Shown piece after piece: positions 8,857-17,441 of a stretch of 64,000 bases of DNA; position 1 is the stretch's first letter, and each line of letters starts with the position of its first letter. The position numbers and the translations under genes are program-made. Under the pieces are notes generated by a model. That model was given only the letters and a program-made list of their open reading frames with translations. It ran no database searches and was not told the DNA's origin. The stretch comes from Thermoanaerobaculia bacterium (GTDB lineage: Bacteria; Acidobacteriota; Thermoanaerobaculia; UBA5066), in contig JAJVIN010000005.1 in NCBI GenBank assembly GCA_022071945.1, positions 62,001 through 126,000 of the forward strand, read 5' to 3'.

Positions 8857-10350
8857 TCAGGCCGGCCCGGCCGCCGGCTTTCTGAAGCTGATGGCGAGCC
8901 CCCCTCCGCCGAGCCCGAGCATGATGACCGCCTGGACCACCGTGCGGTAGACGATCTCGCTTCCCGCGAAGGCTCCCCGGTAGAGGAAGAAGCACCCGGC
9001 GATCAGGATCAGGGCATAGCCAACGATCATCAGCTGGCGGGCCCTCGCGTTCGACTCCGGCGTGTCCGTCGAGAAGAAGTGGTTGTAGGCGAGGAGTCCC
9101 AGAAGGGCCACGACGTCCAGGACGACGAAGACCAGCCAGAACGAACGGAGGGTCGCGTCGATTCCCTGTTTGCCGACGATCGGCTTCAGCCAGGCGTCAT
9201 ACAGGGCCCCGCCAAAGCTCGAGCCCACGAGCGACCCGACGACGCCGTACAGGAACGCATACCCCATGTAGACGGCGGTCTTGTCCTTCGGAGCGACGAG
9301 GCCGACATAGCTGTAGTACTTCGGGTGAGCCGTCATCTCGCCGATGGAGAAGACCGCGATTCCGAGGACGAAGACCCAGATGCTTTTCGAGGCGGCGAGG
9401 CAGAGGAATCCCAGGGCGCCGATCGCGATCCCCGTGACCATGGTCGGCAGCGCCTTCCAGTTCTTCACGATGCGGCTCACGAAGACCTGCAGGAGGATGA
9501 TCGTGCCGGCGTTGACCACGGTGACGTGCTCGGAGTCGAACTTCAGCGGGATCCGAAGAACGTTGGCGAAGAAATCGTTGAGCGGAGCCGGATCGATGAA
9601 GTCGCGCAGGTACCAGAGGACCGACCCGAAGTTCTGGAAGTAGAGGATCCAGAACCCGGAGTAGATGACGATCATCAGCATGAACCTCGCGTCCCCCAGA
9701 ACGAGCGCGGCCCCGGCCAGCACATCCTTCAGGCTCTTGGAGTTCGGGGGCTTGGGGGGATCCTTGAAGAGAAAGAGCGCCGGCAGGAGCTGGAGGGCGC
9801 AATAGACCGCGGAGGCCGTGAAGACGTAGCTCCACTTGAATCCCTTCAGGTAGCTGACGACGAGCGGGGCCAGGAAGGCCCCGAGGTTGATCATCCAGTA
9901 GTAGACGCCGAAGCCGAAGCCGCTGTTTTCTTCCGTGGTCGTCCGGGCGATCGTCCCCGAGATGATGGGTTTGAAGAGCCCCGCCCCGACCGCCAGGAGG
10001 AGAAGCGAGGCGAAGACGATGCCGTACGCCGAAACCTGGCCGCTCAGGAAGTAGCCGGCCGTCATCAGCGAAAAGGCGAACAGCAGCATGCGCCGGTAGC
10101 CGTAGCGGTCCGCCAGGGCTCCGCCCAGGATCGGTATCACGTACGTGCAGGCGTAGACGAGGCTCTGGAGGAACCCTACCGAGTTCTCGGTGAACCCCAG
10201 GCCGCCCTTCTCGACGCTGTTGGTGAGGTAGACGGCCAAGACCGAGTTCATGCCGTAATAGGCCGCTCTCTCGAAGAGCTCCATCACGTTGGCGACCCAG
10301 AAGACCCTCGGGAACGACGAAAGCAACCCGCGCTTTTCCTGCTGACTCAT
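8857..10350 (-). CDS. POT/PTR-type proton-coupled oligopeptide transporter
   Basis: A 497-residue membrane protein with about 12-14 hydrophobic helices. The start of helix 1 carries the POT signature ELFERAAYYGM (ExxER...YYG), used for proton coupling and peptide binding in this family. GGALADRYGYRR matches the MFS motif-A loop and GLFKPIISGTIA the POT second signature. Uptake of di- or tripeptides into the cytoplasm is the family role; the exact substrate is unknown. The frame is open further upstream, but I chose ATG 10350: a longer start would run past the divergent gene at 10433. No Shine-Dalgarno is visible, while a GATAAT hexamer ends 7 nt before the ATG, which fits a leaderless mRNA. 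Confidence 0.85.
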   Translation of the reverse strand: MSQQEKRGLLSSFPRVFWVANVMELFERAAYYGMNSVLAVYLTNSVEKGGLGFTENSVGFLQSLVYACTYVIPILGGALADRYGYRRMLLFAFSLMTAGYFLSGQVSAYGIVFASLLLLAVGAGLFKPIISGTIARTTTEENSGFGFGVYYWMINLGAFLAPLVVSYLKGFKWSYVFTASAVYCALQLLPALFLFKDPPKPPNSKSLKDVLAGAALVLGDARFMLMIVIYSGFWILYFQNFGSVLWYLRDFIDPAPLNDFFANVLRIPLKFDSEHVTVVNAGTIILLQVFVSRIVKNWKALPTMVTGIAIGALGFLCLAASKSIWVFVLGIAVFSIGEMTAHPKYYSYVGLVAPKDKTAVYMGYAFLYGVVGSLVGSSFGGALYDAWLKPIVGKQGIDATLRSFWLVFVVLDVVALLGLLAYNHFFSTDTPESNARARQLMIVGYALILIAGCFFLYRGAFAGSEIVYRTVVQAVIMLGLGGGGLAISFRKPAAGPA

Positions 10351-10432
10351 TTCCCGATTATCCAGGAGATCCCGGCGATTCCATTGACCCGCGGACGGAG
10401 GGGCCTTAGCCTCGGCGCCTGCGGCGAGCCTG

Positions 10433-11569
10433 ATGAACGAACTCGGCCCGATCCTCCCCACTCCCGTCCGTCTCGGCGACTCGGGCCGCTACACCGGCCG
10501 AGGGGTCGCCATCGCCTTTCTCGACTCGGGCTTCTTTGCCCACGCCGACCTCGTCAAGCCCGATGACCGGATCCTGCGCTACGTGGACGTCAACCGAAAG
10601 GATGCCCGCCGGAGGGACCTCGACAGACCCGACGAGTCGAGCTGGCACGGGATGATGACGTCCGTCGTGGCCTGCGGGAACGGCTACCTTTCTGATGGCC
10701 ACTACCGGGGCCTCGCCTCCGAGGCCTACCTGATCCTCGTCAAGGTCGGGACCGCCCGGAGAATCCGGCACGACGACATCCGCCGGGGGATCGACTGGGT
10801 CATCAGGAACCGCGAGCGCTACAACATCCGGATCATGAACATCAGCTGCGGGGGGGATTTCGAGGCCTCGTACCTCACCGACCACCTCTCGCAGAGCGCG
10901 GACCGCGCCACCCGCTCAGGACTTCTCGTCTGCTCGGCGGCCGGAAACCTCGGCACCCACGCGGGACACCCCGTCTTGCCCCCGGCGTCGGCCCCCTCCG
11001 TTCTCACAGTCGGCGGCCTGGATGACAAGAACCGGCTCCTCTTCACCGGCTACGACATGTACCACTCGAGCTACGGTCCGACCCTGGATGGCCTTCAGAA
11101 GCCAGAGGTGATCGCCCCGGGAATCTGGGTGGCGGCCCCCATCCTGCCGGGCACGCCCACCGCCGCCCAGGCCGAGCTCTATTCCCGGCTGAGTGCCACC
11201 GCGGACGAGGAGCTCCGGACCGTCCTCGATGCCCATCCTGGCATCGACGAGGCCCTCGACGCGGCCCGGCACCTCGAGACCCCGATGATCCGGCAGCTCA
11301 TCGGGGCGAAGCTCCGCGACAACAACGTCATCTCCGGCGCGTATAAACACGTGGACGGCACGAGTTTTGCAGCCCCCATCGTTTCATCGATCGCGGCCCA
11401 GATGTTCGAGGCCAATCCCGCGCTGACTCCCCAGCAGGCCAAGAGGATCCTGATGTCGACGGCCCGGCGGCTGCCGCACGTCGAGCCGGAAAAGCAGGGC
11501 TGGGGGGTCGTCGACGTCCGCCGGGCCGTCGAGGAGGCAGAACGGCTGGCCCGGCCCGGCACTTCTTGA
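10433..11569 (+). CDS. Subtilisin-like (S8) serine protease without a signal peptide
   Basis: A 378-residue protein with the full subtilase triad in order: Asp in AFLDSGFF (~residue 31), His in SSWHGMMTS (~72), the oxyanion Asn in CSAAGNLG (~174) and Ser in DGTSFAAP (~308). Before the Ser motif there is an inserted helical segment of about 70 residues rich in Glu, Ala and Leu. Neither a signal peptide nor a propeptide is obvious, so it probably works in the cytoplasm or by an unusual export route. It is divergent from the peptide transporter gene at 8857-10350, and the two may share a regulatory gap (10351-10432). Protease plus peptide transporter could form a peptide-processing pair; that is inference. 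Confidence 0.88.
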   Translation: MNELGPILPTPVRLGDSGRYTGRGVAIAFLDSGFFAHADLVKPDDRILRYVDVNRKDARRRDLDRPDESSWHGMMTSVVACGNGYLSDGHYRGLASEAYLILVKVGTARRIRHDDIRRGIDWVIRNRERYNIRIMNISCGGDFEASYLTDHLSQSADRATRSGLLVCSAAGNLGTHAGHPVLPPASAPSVLTVGGLDDKNRLLFTGYDMYHSSYGPTLDGLQKPEVIAPGIWVAAPILPGTPTAAQAELYSRLSATADEELRTVLDAHPGIDEALDAARHLETPMIRQLIGAKLRDNNVISGAYKHVDGTSFAAPIVSSIAAQMFEANPALTPQQAKRILMSTARRLPHVEPEKQGWGVVDVRRAVEEAERLARPGTS

Positions 11570-11653
11570 CCGGCCCCGATTCAATCACCTGCCGGTGAGC
11601 AGAACGACTCTGTCCGGAACACCTTCAGGGTGTCGCCCGCCTTGACTCTTTGC

Positions 11654-11659
11654 TAACCT
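11654..11659 (+). promoter_or_regulatory. -10-like hexamer TAACCT
   Basis: TAACCT lies 18 nt before the ATG of the gene at 11678 and fits the TANNNT element seen repeatedly in this window. No convincing -35 is visible at 16-18 nt. Confidence 0.4.
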
Positions 11660-11677
11660 TCACCGAGCGGGGGGACC

Positions 11678-12328
11678 ATGAATCGAGTCACACTCCTTCG
11701 TCGTTCAACTCTCCTGGGATCAGCGCTCGCCCTATCTGCCTTCCTCCTACCGGCCCAGGGGCTCCTGGCCGAGGAAAACGCCGCCTCTCAGGTGAAGCGC
11801 GACAACTTCCAGGTCTTCCAGATTTCGGGCAACTTCAAGGTCGACGCCATTCGGCTGTTCGAGGTTTCGCCGAACTCTCCCGGCCGGCTGGTCTGGATCG
11901 AACCGGATGGCTCGGTCCGCTCCTCCACGGACGAGGACTTCCTCAGGCTCGTTCCCGCCTTGACGACCGAATCCAGCGCGAGGAAGCCTCAGAAGGTCAA
12001 GGGACTCTTGACCGTTCTCTTCCGCAACGTCGAGTTGACCCGGATGTTCTTCGAGACGGACAAGGTCGCGACCTTCTCCTTCGTCGAGAAGAACGCCGAG
12101 CTCGAGATCGCCAGCGTCGTCATCTCCGATCCGGGACCTCCACCGCCGACTTACAGGATTGCGTTCGCCTGGCGCTACAAGAAGAAGGAGAAGGTCAAGG
12201 ACACCGGCTCGGCCGTCGCCAACGCCATGGAAGGACAGGAAGTCCCGGTGCAGCTCGCCGGATCGTCCATGGAGGACGACATCAAGGTGAAGTTCCTCGT
12301 CGAGGAGCCTCCGGCTCCCGCCCAGTGA
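11678..12328 (+). CDS. Secreted protein of unknown function
   Basis: A 216-residue protein with a clear Sec signal peptide (NRVTLLRRSTLLGSALALS..., cleavage predicted after QGLLA). The mature part is mixed alpha/beta without a recognised motif; it contains several aromatic strands and a KKKEKVKD basic turn and ends in a Pro-rich tail. A GGGGGG ribosome site precedes the ATG, and a strong terminator follows at 12364, so it is a single-gene transcription unit. Location is probably periplasmic or outer-membrane associated. I do not recognise the family. Confidence 0.7.
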   Translation: MNRVTLLRRSTLLGSALALSAFLLPAQGLLAEENAASQVKRDNFQVFQISGNFKVDAIRLFEVSPNSPGRLVWIEPDGSVRSSTDEDFLRLVPALTTESSARKPQKVKGLLTVLFRNVELTRMFFETDKVATFSFVEKNAELEIASVVISDPGPPPPTYRIAFAWRYKKKEKVKDTGSAVANAMEGQEVPVQLAGSSMEDDIKVKFLVEEPPAPAQ

Positions 12329-12363
12329 TCCTGGCCTGACGTCGCCTCGCCACGCGAGGGGAG

Positions 12364-12398
12364 CCGCCCGGAGAAGAATCTCCGGGCGGTTTTGTTTT
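12364..12398 (+). terminator. Strong Rho-independent terminator
   Basis: An 11-bp perfect stem (CCGCCCGGAGA / TCTCCGGGCGG) with a 4-nt AGAA loop is followed directly by TTTTGTTTT. It ends the transcript of the secreted-protein gene at 11678. Confidence 0.9.
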
Positions 12399-12462
12399 GT
12401 GCTCTCGCCGGCCACTCCCCGAAGGCTGGACTCCGGACACCCGGCACGCGCAGAATGCTCGC

Positions 12463-14052
12463 ATGGCGAAGACTCCGCTGTTCCGCCTCCTGCAGAGAAG
12501 CCTGCAGAATGCCCTCCGTTCCTCTGCCGCCGAATCGGACAAGACCGTCCTCTCCGATGCCCTCTCGCGCCGGCGATTCCTCGTGACGTCGGGCGCCGCG
12601 ACCGCCGGCCTGGCGCTCTCGCACTGCGGGCCCGGCCAGAGCCCCGCCCCCGTCACGGCTCCGGCCGTCCGGGCCACGACCGAGGACGCCATCGTCGTCG
12701 GAGGCGGCCTCGCTGGCTTGACCGCGGCCTACCGTCTGAAACAGGCGGGCGTCACGGCGGGCGTCTACGAGGCCCAGGAAAGAGTGGGGGGACGCGTCCG
12801 CTCCCTGCGCGGCCACTTCCCGGATGGGCAGGTCGCCGAGCTCGGCGGAGAGCTCATCGACACTCCTCACAAGCGCGTCAGGGGGCTTGCCTCGGAGCTC
12901 GGCCTGGAGGTCGAGGACCTTCTGGACGACCATCCCGACCTCTCCAAGGCCATTCTCTTCTTCGAGGACAAGCGCCTCGATCCTTCCACGCTCGAGAAGG
13001 CCTTCGCCCCCTTCGGCTCGAAGATAAGAACCGATCTCGACTCTCTGGGAAAGAACCCCGACCCGACCTACAAGAACCCGGGGAACGCCCAGACCCTCGA
13101 CCGGATGAGCCTCTCGCAGTGGTTCGACCGCTCCGGGTTCGAGGGCTGGCTCCGCCAGCTCCTGGACGTCGCCTACGTGACGGAATACGGCCTCGAAGCC
13201 TCGGAACAATCGGCCCTCAATTTCCTCCTGATGATCGACCCCGCGCTCGGAAAGGACATGAAGTTCTTCGGCGAGAGCGACGAGCGGTTCCACATCAAGG
13301 GAGGAAACGACCAGATCCCGAGAAAGCTGTCGGAAAAGCTGCCCGGCCAGATCGAGTTCGGGGCCCGGCTCGAATCGATCCAGTCTTCCCCGTCGGGCGG
13401 GTATGTCCTGTCGTTCCGCAGGGGGACGGCCTCCTTCGAGAAGCGGACGGGCTTTGTCCTTCTGACCCTCCCGTTCTCGGTTCTCAACTCGGTCGAGATC
13501 AAGCTCGACCTGCCCGAGCGGAAGAGACGCGCCTTTCTCGAGCTCGGCTACGGCACCAACGGGAAACTGATGCTCTCGTACGGCAGCCGCATCTGGAGAG
13601 GCAAGCACAAGTCGAATGGGAGCGTGATGACCGACCTGCCGTCCCAGATGTTCTGGGAGACGAGCCGCCGCCAGGCTGGCGCCGCTGGCATCATCACCAA
13701 CTTCTGCGGCGGAAGGCGCGGCGTGACCCTGGGCCAGGGAACTCCCGAGCAGCAGGCCCTCATCGCCGCCGGTGATTTCGAGAGGATCTTCCCTGGATCG
13801 GCGGGTACTCACAGCGCCGAGAAGGCCGTGAGATTTCACTGGCCCCTCAACGAGTTCTCGCTCGGGAGCTATGCCTGCTACCGCCCCGGCCAGTGGACCG
13901 AGTTCCGGGGTGTGGAGGGAGAACCCGCCGGCCGCCTCTTCTTCGCGGGCGAGCACACGTCCCTGACCGCCCAGGGCTACATGGAAGGAGCCGTCGAAAG
14001 CGGCGAGAGGGCCGCCAAGGAGATCCTGACCGCCATGGGCAAGGCCCGCTGA
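12463..14052 (+). CDS. FAD-dependent amine oxidase with Tat-type export signal
   Basis: A 529-residue flavoprotein of the monoamine-oxidase/phytoene-desaturase superfamily. Residues ~35-60 hold a twin-arginine signal (SRRRFLVTSGAATAGLAL) followed by a Cys in LSHCGPG that could be lipidated. The dinucleotide-binding loop VVGGGLAGLTAAYRL and EAQERVGGRVRS follow. Near the C-terminus, GRLFFAGEHTS and GYMEGAVESGERAA bind the FAD pyrophosphate in this family. The usual reaction is oxidation of a primary or polyamine to an aldehyde, ammonia and H2O2. Tat export fits a cofactor loaded before transport. ATG 12463 is the simplest start; no good ribosome site is visible. A membrane-protein gene follows after 9 nt and is probably cotranscribed. 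Confidence 0.85.
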   Translation: MAKTPLFRLLQRSLQNALRSSAAESDKTVLSDALSRRRFLVTSGAATAGLALSHCGPGQSPAPVTAPAVRATTEDAIVVGGGLAGLTAAYRLKQAGVTAGVYEAQERVGGRVRSLRGHFPDGQVAELGGELIDTPHKRVRGLASELGLEVEDLLDDHPDLSKAILFFEDKRLDPSTLEKAFAPFGSKIRTDLDSLGKNPDPTYKNPGNAQTLDRMSLSQWFDRSGFEGWLRQLLDVAYVTEYGLEASEQSALNFLLMIDPALGKDMKFFGESDERFHIKGGNDQIPRKLSEKLPGQIEFGARLESIQSSPSGGYVLSFRRGTASFEKRTGFVLLTLPFSVLNSVEIKLDLPERKRRAFLELGYGTNGKLMLSYGSRIWRGKHKSNGSVMTDLPSQMFWETSRRQAGAAGIITNFCGGRRGVTLGQGTPEQQALIAAGDFERIFPGSAGTHSAEKAVRFHWPLNEFSLGSYACYRPGQWTEFRGVEGEPAGRLFFAGEHTSLTAQGYMEGAVESGERAAKEILTAMGKAR

Positions 14053-14061
14053 GAGCGCGGG

Positions 14062-14940
14062 ATGACCTGGCTTTCGGAGAGACCTTCACGGGTCTTCTGG
14101 ACGGCTCTCCTGATCACACTGAGTTCCGTGGTCTGGCAGAGGATGACGGGACCGACGTACCCCGTGCGAGGAAGCCAGCAGGTCGGCCCCGCCTCCGTCT
14201 CCTACCGCCTTCTGCGGAGTCACAGCTCGAATGAGAGCCAGCCCGTCGAAGTCTCGGTCGAGAACGGTCCCGTCTCGGGCGTCATCCTCTGGCGCCATTA
14301 CCCTCTGGAGGAACCCTGGTCGAGGGTGCCGATGCGCGCGACGGGGAACGGGCTGAAGGGCCTCTTGCCCGCGCAGCCGCCGGCCGGGAAGCTCGAGTAC
14401 CAGGTGCTCCTCATGGCCGGAAGCGAGACCGCCCTGATACCGGCACGGCCCGCCGTCACCCGGTTCAAGGGCGATGTGCCGGCCAACATCCTGCTCCCGC
14501 ACATCCTCGCGATGTTCGGCGCGATGCTCTGGTCGACGGCGGCGGGTCTGAAGGCCCTCGCCGGAAGAGAAGATCTCCGGACGGACGCGATCGGCACGTT
14601 CCTCCTGATCGCCCTGGGAGGCTTCCTCTTCGGCCCTCTGGTTCAGAAGGCAGCCTTCGGGAAGTACTGGACGGGATTCCCCTACGGCCACGATCTGACG
14701 GACAACAAGACCCTGATCGCGGGGGTGTTCTGGGGGGGAGCTCTCCTCCTGCTATCGAGCAGAAGGCTCGGCCGTGCCGCGGTCGTCACGGCCGCGGCGG
14801 TGACCCTTCTGGTCTTCGCCATCCCTCACAGCCTCTTCGGGTCGCAACTCGACTGGAAGAAAGAAGGCCAGAGTCCGTCCCCTCAGCGCCCGGTCAGCTC
14901 TTGCCTTCCTCCGCCATCTTCAGGGCCTTGGCACGCCTGA
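14062..14940 (+). CDS. Membrane protein with N-anchor, extracytoplasmic domain and C-terminal helices
   Basis: A 292-residue protein. A hydrophobic helix near residues 12-30 is followed by a ~110-residue soluble beta-rich region (GPASVSYRLLRS..., GVILWRHYP), then about four transmembrane segments from residue ~150 (ILLPHILAMFGAMLW, TFLLIALGGFLFGPL, ...). It lies 9 nt after the amine oxidase gene and is likely in the same operon. Its last 47 nt overlap the 3' end of the convergent MarR gene, so the Pro/Ser-rich C-terminal tail may be poorly constrained. No family name is certain. A role as a membrane partner of the exported oxidase is inferred from context alone. Confidence 0.7.
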   Translation: MTWLSERPSRVFWTALLITLSSVVWQRMTGPTYPVRGSQQVGPASVSYRLLRSHSSNESQPVEVSVENGPVSGVILWRHYPLEEPWSRVPMRATGNGLKGLLPAQPPAGKLEYQVLLMAGSETALIPARPAVTRFKGDVPANILLPHILAMFGAMLWSTAAGLKALAGREDLRTDAIGTFLLIALGGFLFGPLVQKAAFGKYWTGFPYGHDLTDNKTLIAGVFWGGALLLLSSRRLGRAAVVTAAAVTLLVFAIPHSLFGSQLDWKKEGQSPSPQRPVSSCLPPPSSGPWHA

Positions 14941-15340
14941 CGACGTGCTCCAGGCCCTCCAGGAGGCCCCGCGCCGCTTCGCGGCTGAGTCCGTGGAGAA
15001 GCTGGGCCTCGAGGCGGGCCAGGTCTTTTTCCTGCTCGGTGGCGGCCTTCTTACCCTCTGCTGACAGCCTGACGAGAGAGATCCGGCTGTCGTAGGGCGC
15101 CGGCCGCCGCGCCACGAGACCCTGCTTTTCCATGTCCTGGATCGTGCGGGTCACCGTCGCCGGATCGGAGCCAAGCCTCTCGGCAATCTCGGACTGCGAC
15201 AGCTCGGCCACCGATGCGAGGAGGCGCAGGAAATAGAGCCTCGACTCGGGCGCGCCGCTCTGCCGGGCGAAGACTCGGGCGACCAATTGATAGGCGAGAC
15301 CTAGATCGGTCACGAGCGCCAGATCAGAGTGCTTCTTCAT
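14894..15340 (-). CDS. MarR-family transcriptional regulator
   Basis: A 148-residue winged-helix protein of standard MarR length. The recognition region LSQSEIAERLGSDPATVTRTIQDMEKQGLVARR is followed by the wing DSRISLVRLSAEG, both typical of the family. These regulators usually bind inverted repeats as dimers and respond to phenolic or hydrophobic ligands. No divergent target gene lies directly beside it. Upstream there is no Shine-Dalgarno, but a TAACCT hexamer lies 15 nt before the ATG. Its 3' end overlaps the convergent membrane-protein gene by 47 nt. Confidence 0.88.
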   Translation of the reverse strand: MKKHSDLALVTDLGLAYQLVARVFARQSGAPESRLYFLRLLASVAELSQSEIAERLGSDPATVTRTIQDMEKQGLVARRPAPYDSRISLVRLSAEGKKAATEQEKDLARLEAQLLHGLSREAARGLLEGLEHVVRRAKALKMAEEGKS

Positions 15341-15355
15341 TGTCTCGAAAAGAAT

Positions 15356-15361
15356 AGGTTA
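15356..15361 (-). promoter_or_regulatory. -10-like hexamer TAACCT upstream of MarR gene
   Basis: TAACCT on the minus strand, within a GTTAAC palindrome, 15 nt before the ATG at 15340. Part of the recurring TANNNT set. Confidence 0.4.
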
Positions 15362-15502
15362 ACACCAGCTGGCCGCCGGCGCCGGGAGGGCCACGCCTGA
15401 GTCCCCTCTTGAGGAACTGGATCAGGGCGACATCGCTCCGCTCGTGTTCCCCTTCTCTCCCGGGCTGGGGAAGGTCCCGCGTCAGAGGTCGTCACGATCA
15501 GT

Positions 15503-15532
15503 CTCCCTCCCCCGCGCACGCGGGGGAGGGAG
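15503..15532. repeat. 14-bp perfect inverted repeat with 2-nt centre
   Basis: CTCCCTCCCCCGCG, CA, then its exact reverse complement, in the 208-nt gap between the MarR gene and a minus-strand secreted-protein gene. It resembles a dispersed palindromic (REP-like) element or an extreme hairpin. No T-run follows. Confidence 0.6.
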
Positions 15533-15548
15533 GAGAGCGCCCATCTCG

Positions 15549-16565
15549 TCAGTGCGCCTCTGGGCTCCTCTGTTTCTTGTCCATCTGGTCGGCGAGGGTG
15601 CGGACCACCGCGCCGGGGAGCGTTCCGCTGATCGTCACGGACTCGTCGTCACGCGACACCTTGAACTTTCGGAGGACCGAAACGGCATCAGGGTTCTTGT
15701 CCTGGACGGCCAGCCGCCAGGCGGCCAGGACTCCCCGAAGGCTGTCCTCGATGAGCTCCCTCGTCTCGGCATCCGCCGAAAGCCCCTGCGCCGACAGTTT
15801 CAGTGCGTCCCCCTTCGTCGAGACCTGCAGGGCCAGGAGGCTGACGTTGCTCATGGCTCCGACGAGCACCCTGCCGGCATCGGAGGAATTCCCGCCGGTC
15901 TCGCTCCCCTGACGCTTCGCCTTCGGGAAGCGCGTCACATCGATCAGGGCAAAGGCGGAAGCGCCGGACTCGATCCGGGTGTAGTGCCGCCCCAGCCCCT
16001 GGCTCGAGAGGAACGACGTTCCACCGGCCATCCGGTCTTCGAGCGCCCGAACGACGGCCGGCTCCGTCCCCGCGATCACGAGGCGCGAGGAGACAAACGC
16101 AACGGCGCCCCGTCCGGGCTCCGCGCTGTCTTTCTTCGACGGCAGGAGGAAGTACGCCCCTCCGGTTGCGGTACGAGGAACGGCGCCCCTGGCCGCCGTC
16201 GCAGCCGAGAGCTTCTCGGGCTCGAAGCGGCCCTCGAAAACGACGAGGACGTCTCCATCCTTCATGCCGTTTCTTGCCGGGAGGGCCGCGAAGACCAGGG
16301 TGTCGACATCCTGCGAAACGCGCAGGTGGGACTCCTCGAGAAAGCGGGCCGCGTCCCCATCAACGGTGATCCCGTCGAAATCCCGGAAAAGGCGGCTCCC
16401 CAGCGGGTTGGTTCGAAGGTCCGAAAAGCGCACCATCCCGGCGGCGGCGGCATCGGCCGGGACGAGGGACAACCCGTCCTCCGCGGGCCGGGCACCCAGG
16501 AGCGTGGGGGTGGCGAGGAGAGAGACCGTCAGAGCGAGCGCGAGGAAGGCAAGCCGTTTCCGCAT
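15549..16565 (-). CDS. Secreted protein of unknown function next to ABC exporter
   Basis: A 338-residue protein with a Sec signal peptide (RLAFLALALTVSLLATPTLLGA). The mature part starts with LSLVPADAAAAGMVRFSD and shows alternating strands and helices typical of the loosely defined periplasmic proteins that begin 'lvPadA...'. No catalytic motif is seen. It starts 3 nt after the stop of the ABC permease gene on the same strand, so it should be the third gene of that operon. A periplasmic function tied to the exporter is inferred from this spacing. Family unrecognised. Confidence 0.72.
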   Translation of the reverse strand: MRKRLAFLALALTVSLLATPTLLGARPAEDGLSLVPADAAAAGMVRFSDLRTNPLGSRLFRDFDGITVDGDAARFLEESHLRVSQDVDTLVFAALPARNGMKDGDVLVVFEGRFEPEKLSAATAARGAVPRTATGGAYFLLPSKKDSAEPGRGAVAFVSSRLVIAGTEPAVVRALEDRMAGGTSFLSSQGLGRHYTRIESGASAFALIDVTRFPKAKRQGSETGGNSSDAGRVLVGAMSNVSLLALQVSTKGDALKLSAQGLSADAETRELIEDSLRGVLAAWRLAVQDKNPDAVSVLRKFKVSRDDESVTISGTLPGAVVRTLADQMDKKQRSPEAH

Positions 16566-16568
16566 GAT

Positions 16569-17441
16569 TCAGAAGTCCTTTCTGGAAAAGAGCCAGCAGG
16601 CCCAGGTGAGTGCGAGAAGGCCGAAGAGCCCCGTCGTTCCGTAGACGGCCCACGGGTCGACGGGCGGTGGCGGGCGATGCATGCCCGTCCCTCCCGACAC
16701 GAGGACGACGATGGCCTGCCCGAGCTGGGCGGTCTTCGGCAAGACCCAGTATCCGGCATGTACGAGAGACGCCCCCCAGTCCATTGACATCGCGGCGGCG
16801 ATCTTCTCGTGGGCCGTCAGGATCGATGCCATGAAGAAGAGCCCGTAGGAGGTCATGATCGAGACGGCCGTCGACGACGTCACGACTCCGACGAGAAACG
16901 CGAAGGCCAAGAGCGTGGCAATGGCAAAGAGGATGATCCCGCCCCCGAAAAGGAAACGCTCGTTCCACACACCGGTCTTGATTCCCACGATCAGCCAGAT
17001 CGAGACCATCAGGTAGGCCACGTTGAAGGCCGCGAGCAAAAGCCCGCCGGCGTATCGAGACAGGAGCAAGGGAACCCGTCCGATGGGCCGGGAAAGGTAG
17101 AGGTCGATCGTCCCTTTTTCCTGCAGGCGCGGCACGAGATGGGCGGTCGCGAAGATCGCCAGGAACGTCCCGACGAGGTAGAGAACCGCCGAGAAGCCCA
17201 TCTCGAAACCCAGGACGAGCTTGTCGATCTCGACCTTCCCGCCCCTCATCTCGATCTCCTTGCCGAAGAGCTTGGCCCCGGCCAGGGCTCCATCGACGAC
17301 ATCGAGGTTGACGGCAGCCGCGAACAGCAGGATGAAGACGGTGGAAAGGGCAAAGTAGGCCACGAGCGTGAAGCGCGCGGCGGCCTCCCGAAAGACCTCT
17401 TCGACGTTGGCCCAGAGCGCTCTGGCCCAGAGTGCCCTCAT
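16569..17441 (-). CDS. ABC-2 type transporter permease
   Basis: A 290-residue membrane protein with six hydrophobic segments. A first helix lies near residue 25 and an extracytoplasmic stretch near 45-75. The core carries PRLQEKGTIDLYLSRPIGR, the typical cytoplasmic loop of ABC-2 permeases. Its ATG (17441) overlaps the stop of the ATPase gene by 4 nt (ATGA), which implies translational coupling. The pair would form an ATP-driven exporter or a gliding/NosY-like permease; the substrate is unknown. Confidence 0.85.
   Translation of the reverse strand: MRALWARALWANVEEVFREAAARFTLVAYFALSTVFILLFAAAVNLDVVDGALAGAKLFGKEIEMRGGKVEIDKLVLGFEMGFSAVLYLVGTFLAIFATAHLVPRLQEKGTIDLYLSRPIGRVPLLLSRYAGGLLLAAFNVAYLMVSIWLIVGIKTGVWNERFLFGGGIILFAIATLLAFAFLVGVVTSSTAVSIMTSYGLFFMASILTAHEKIAAAMSMDWGASLVHAGYWVLPKTAQLGQAIVVLVSGGTGMHRPPPPVDPWAVYGTTGLFGLLALTWACWLFSRKDF

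Noticed and set aside
15341-15548. Small RNA or riboswitch in the MarR gap
   Set aside because: Only the 14-bp palindrome stands out; no promoter-terminator pair or known riboswitch core could be seen.
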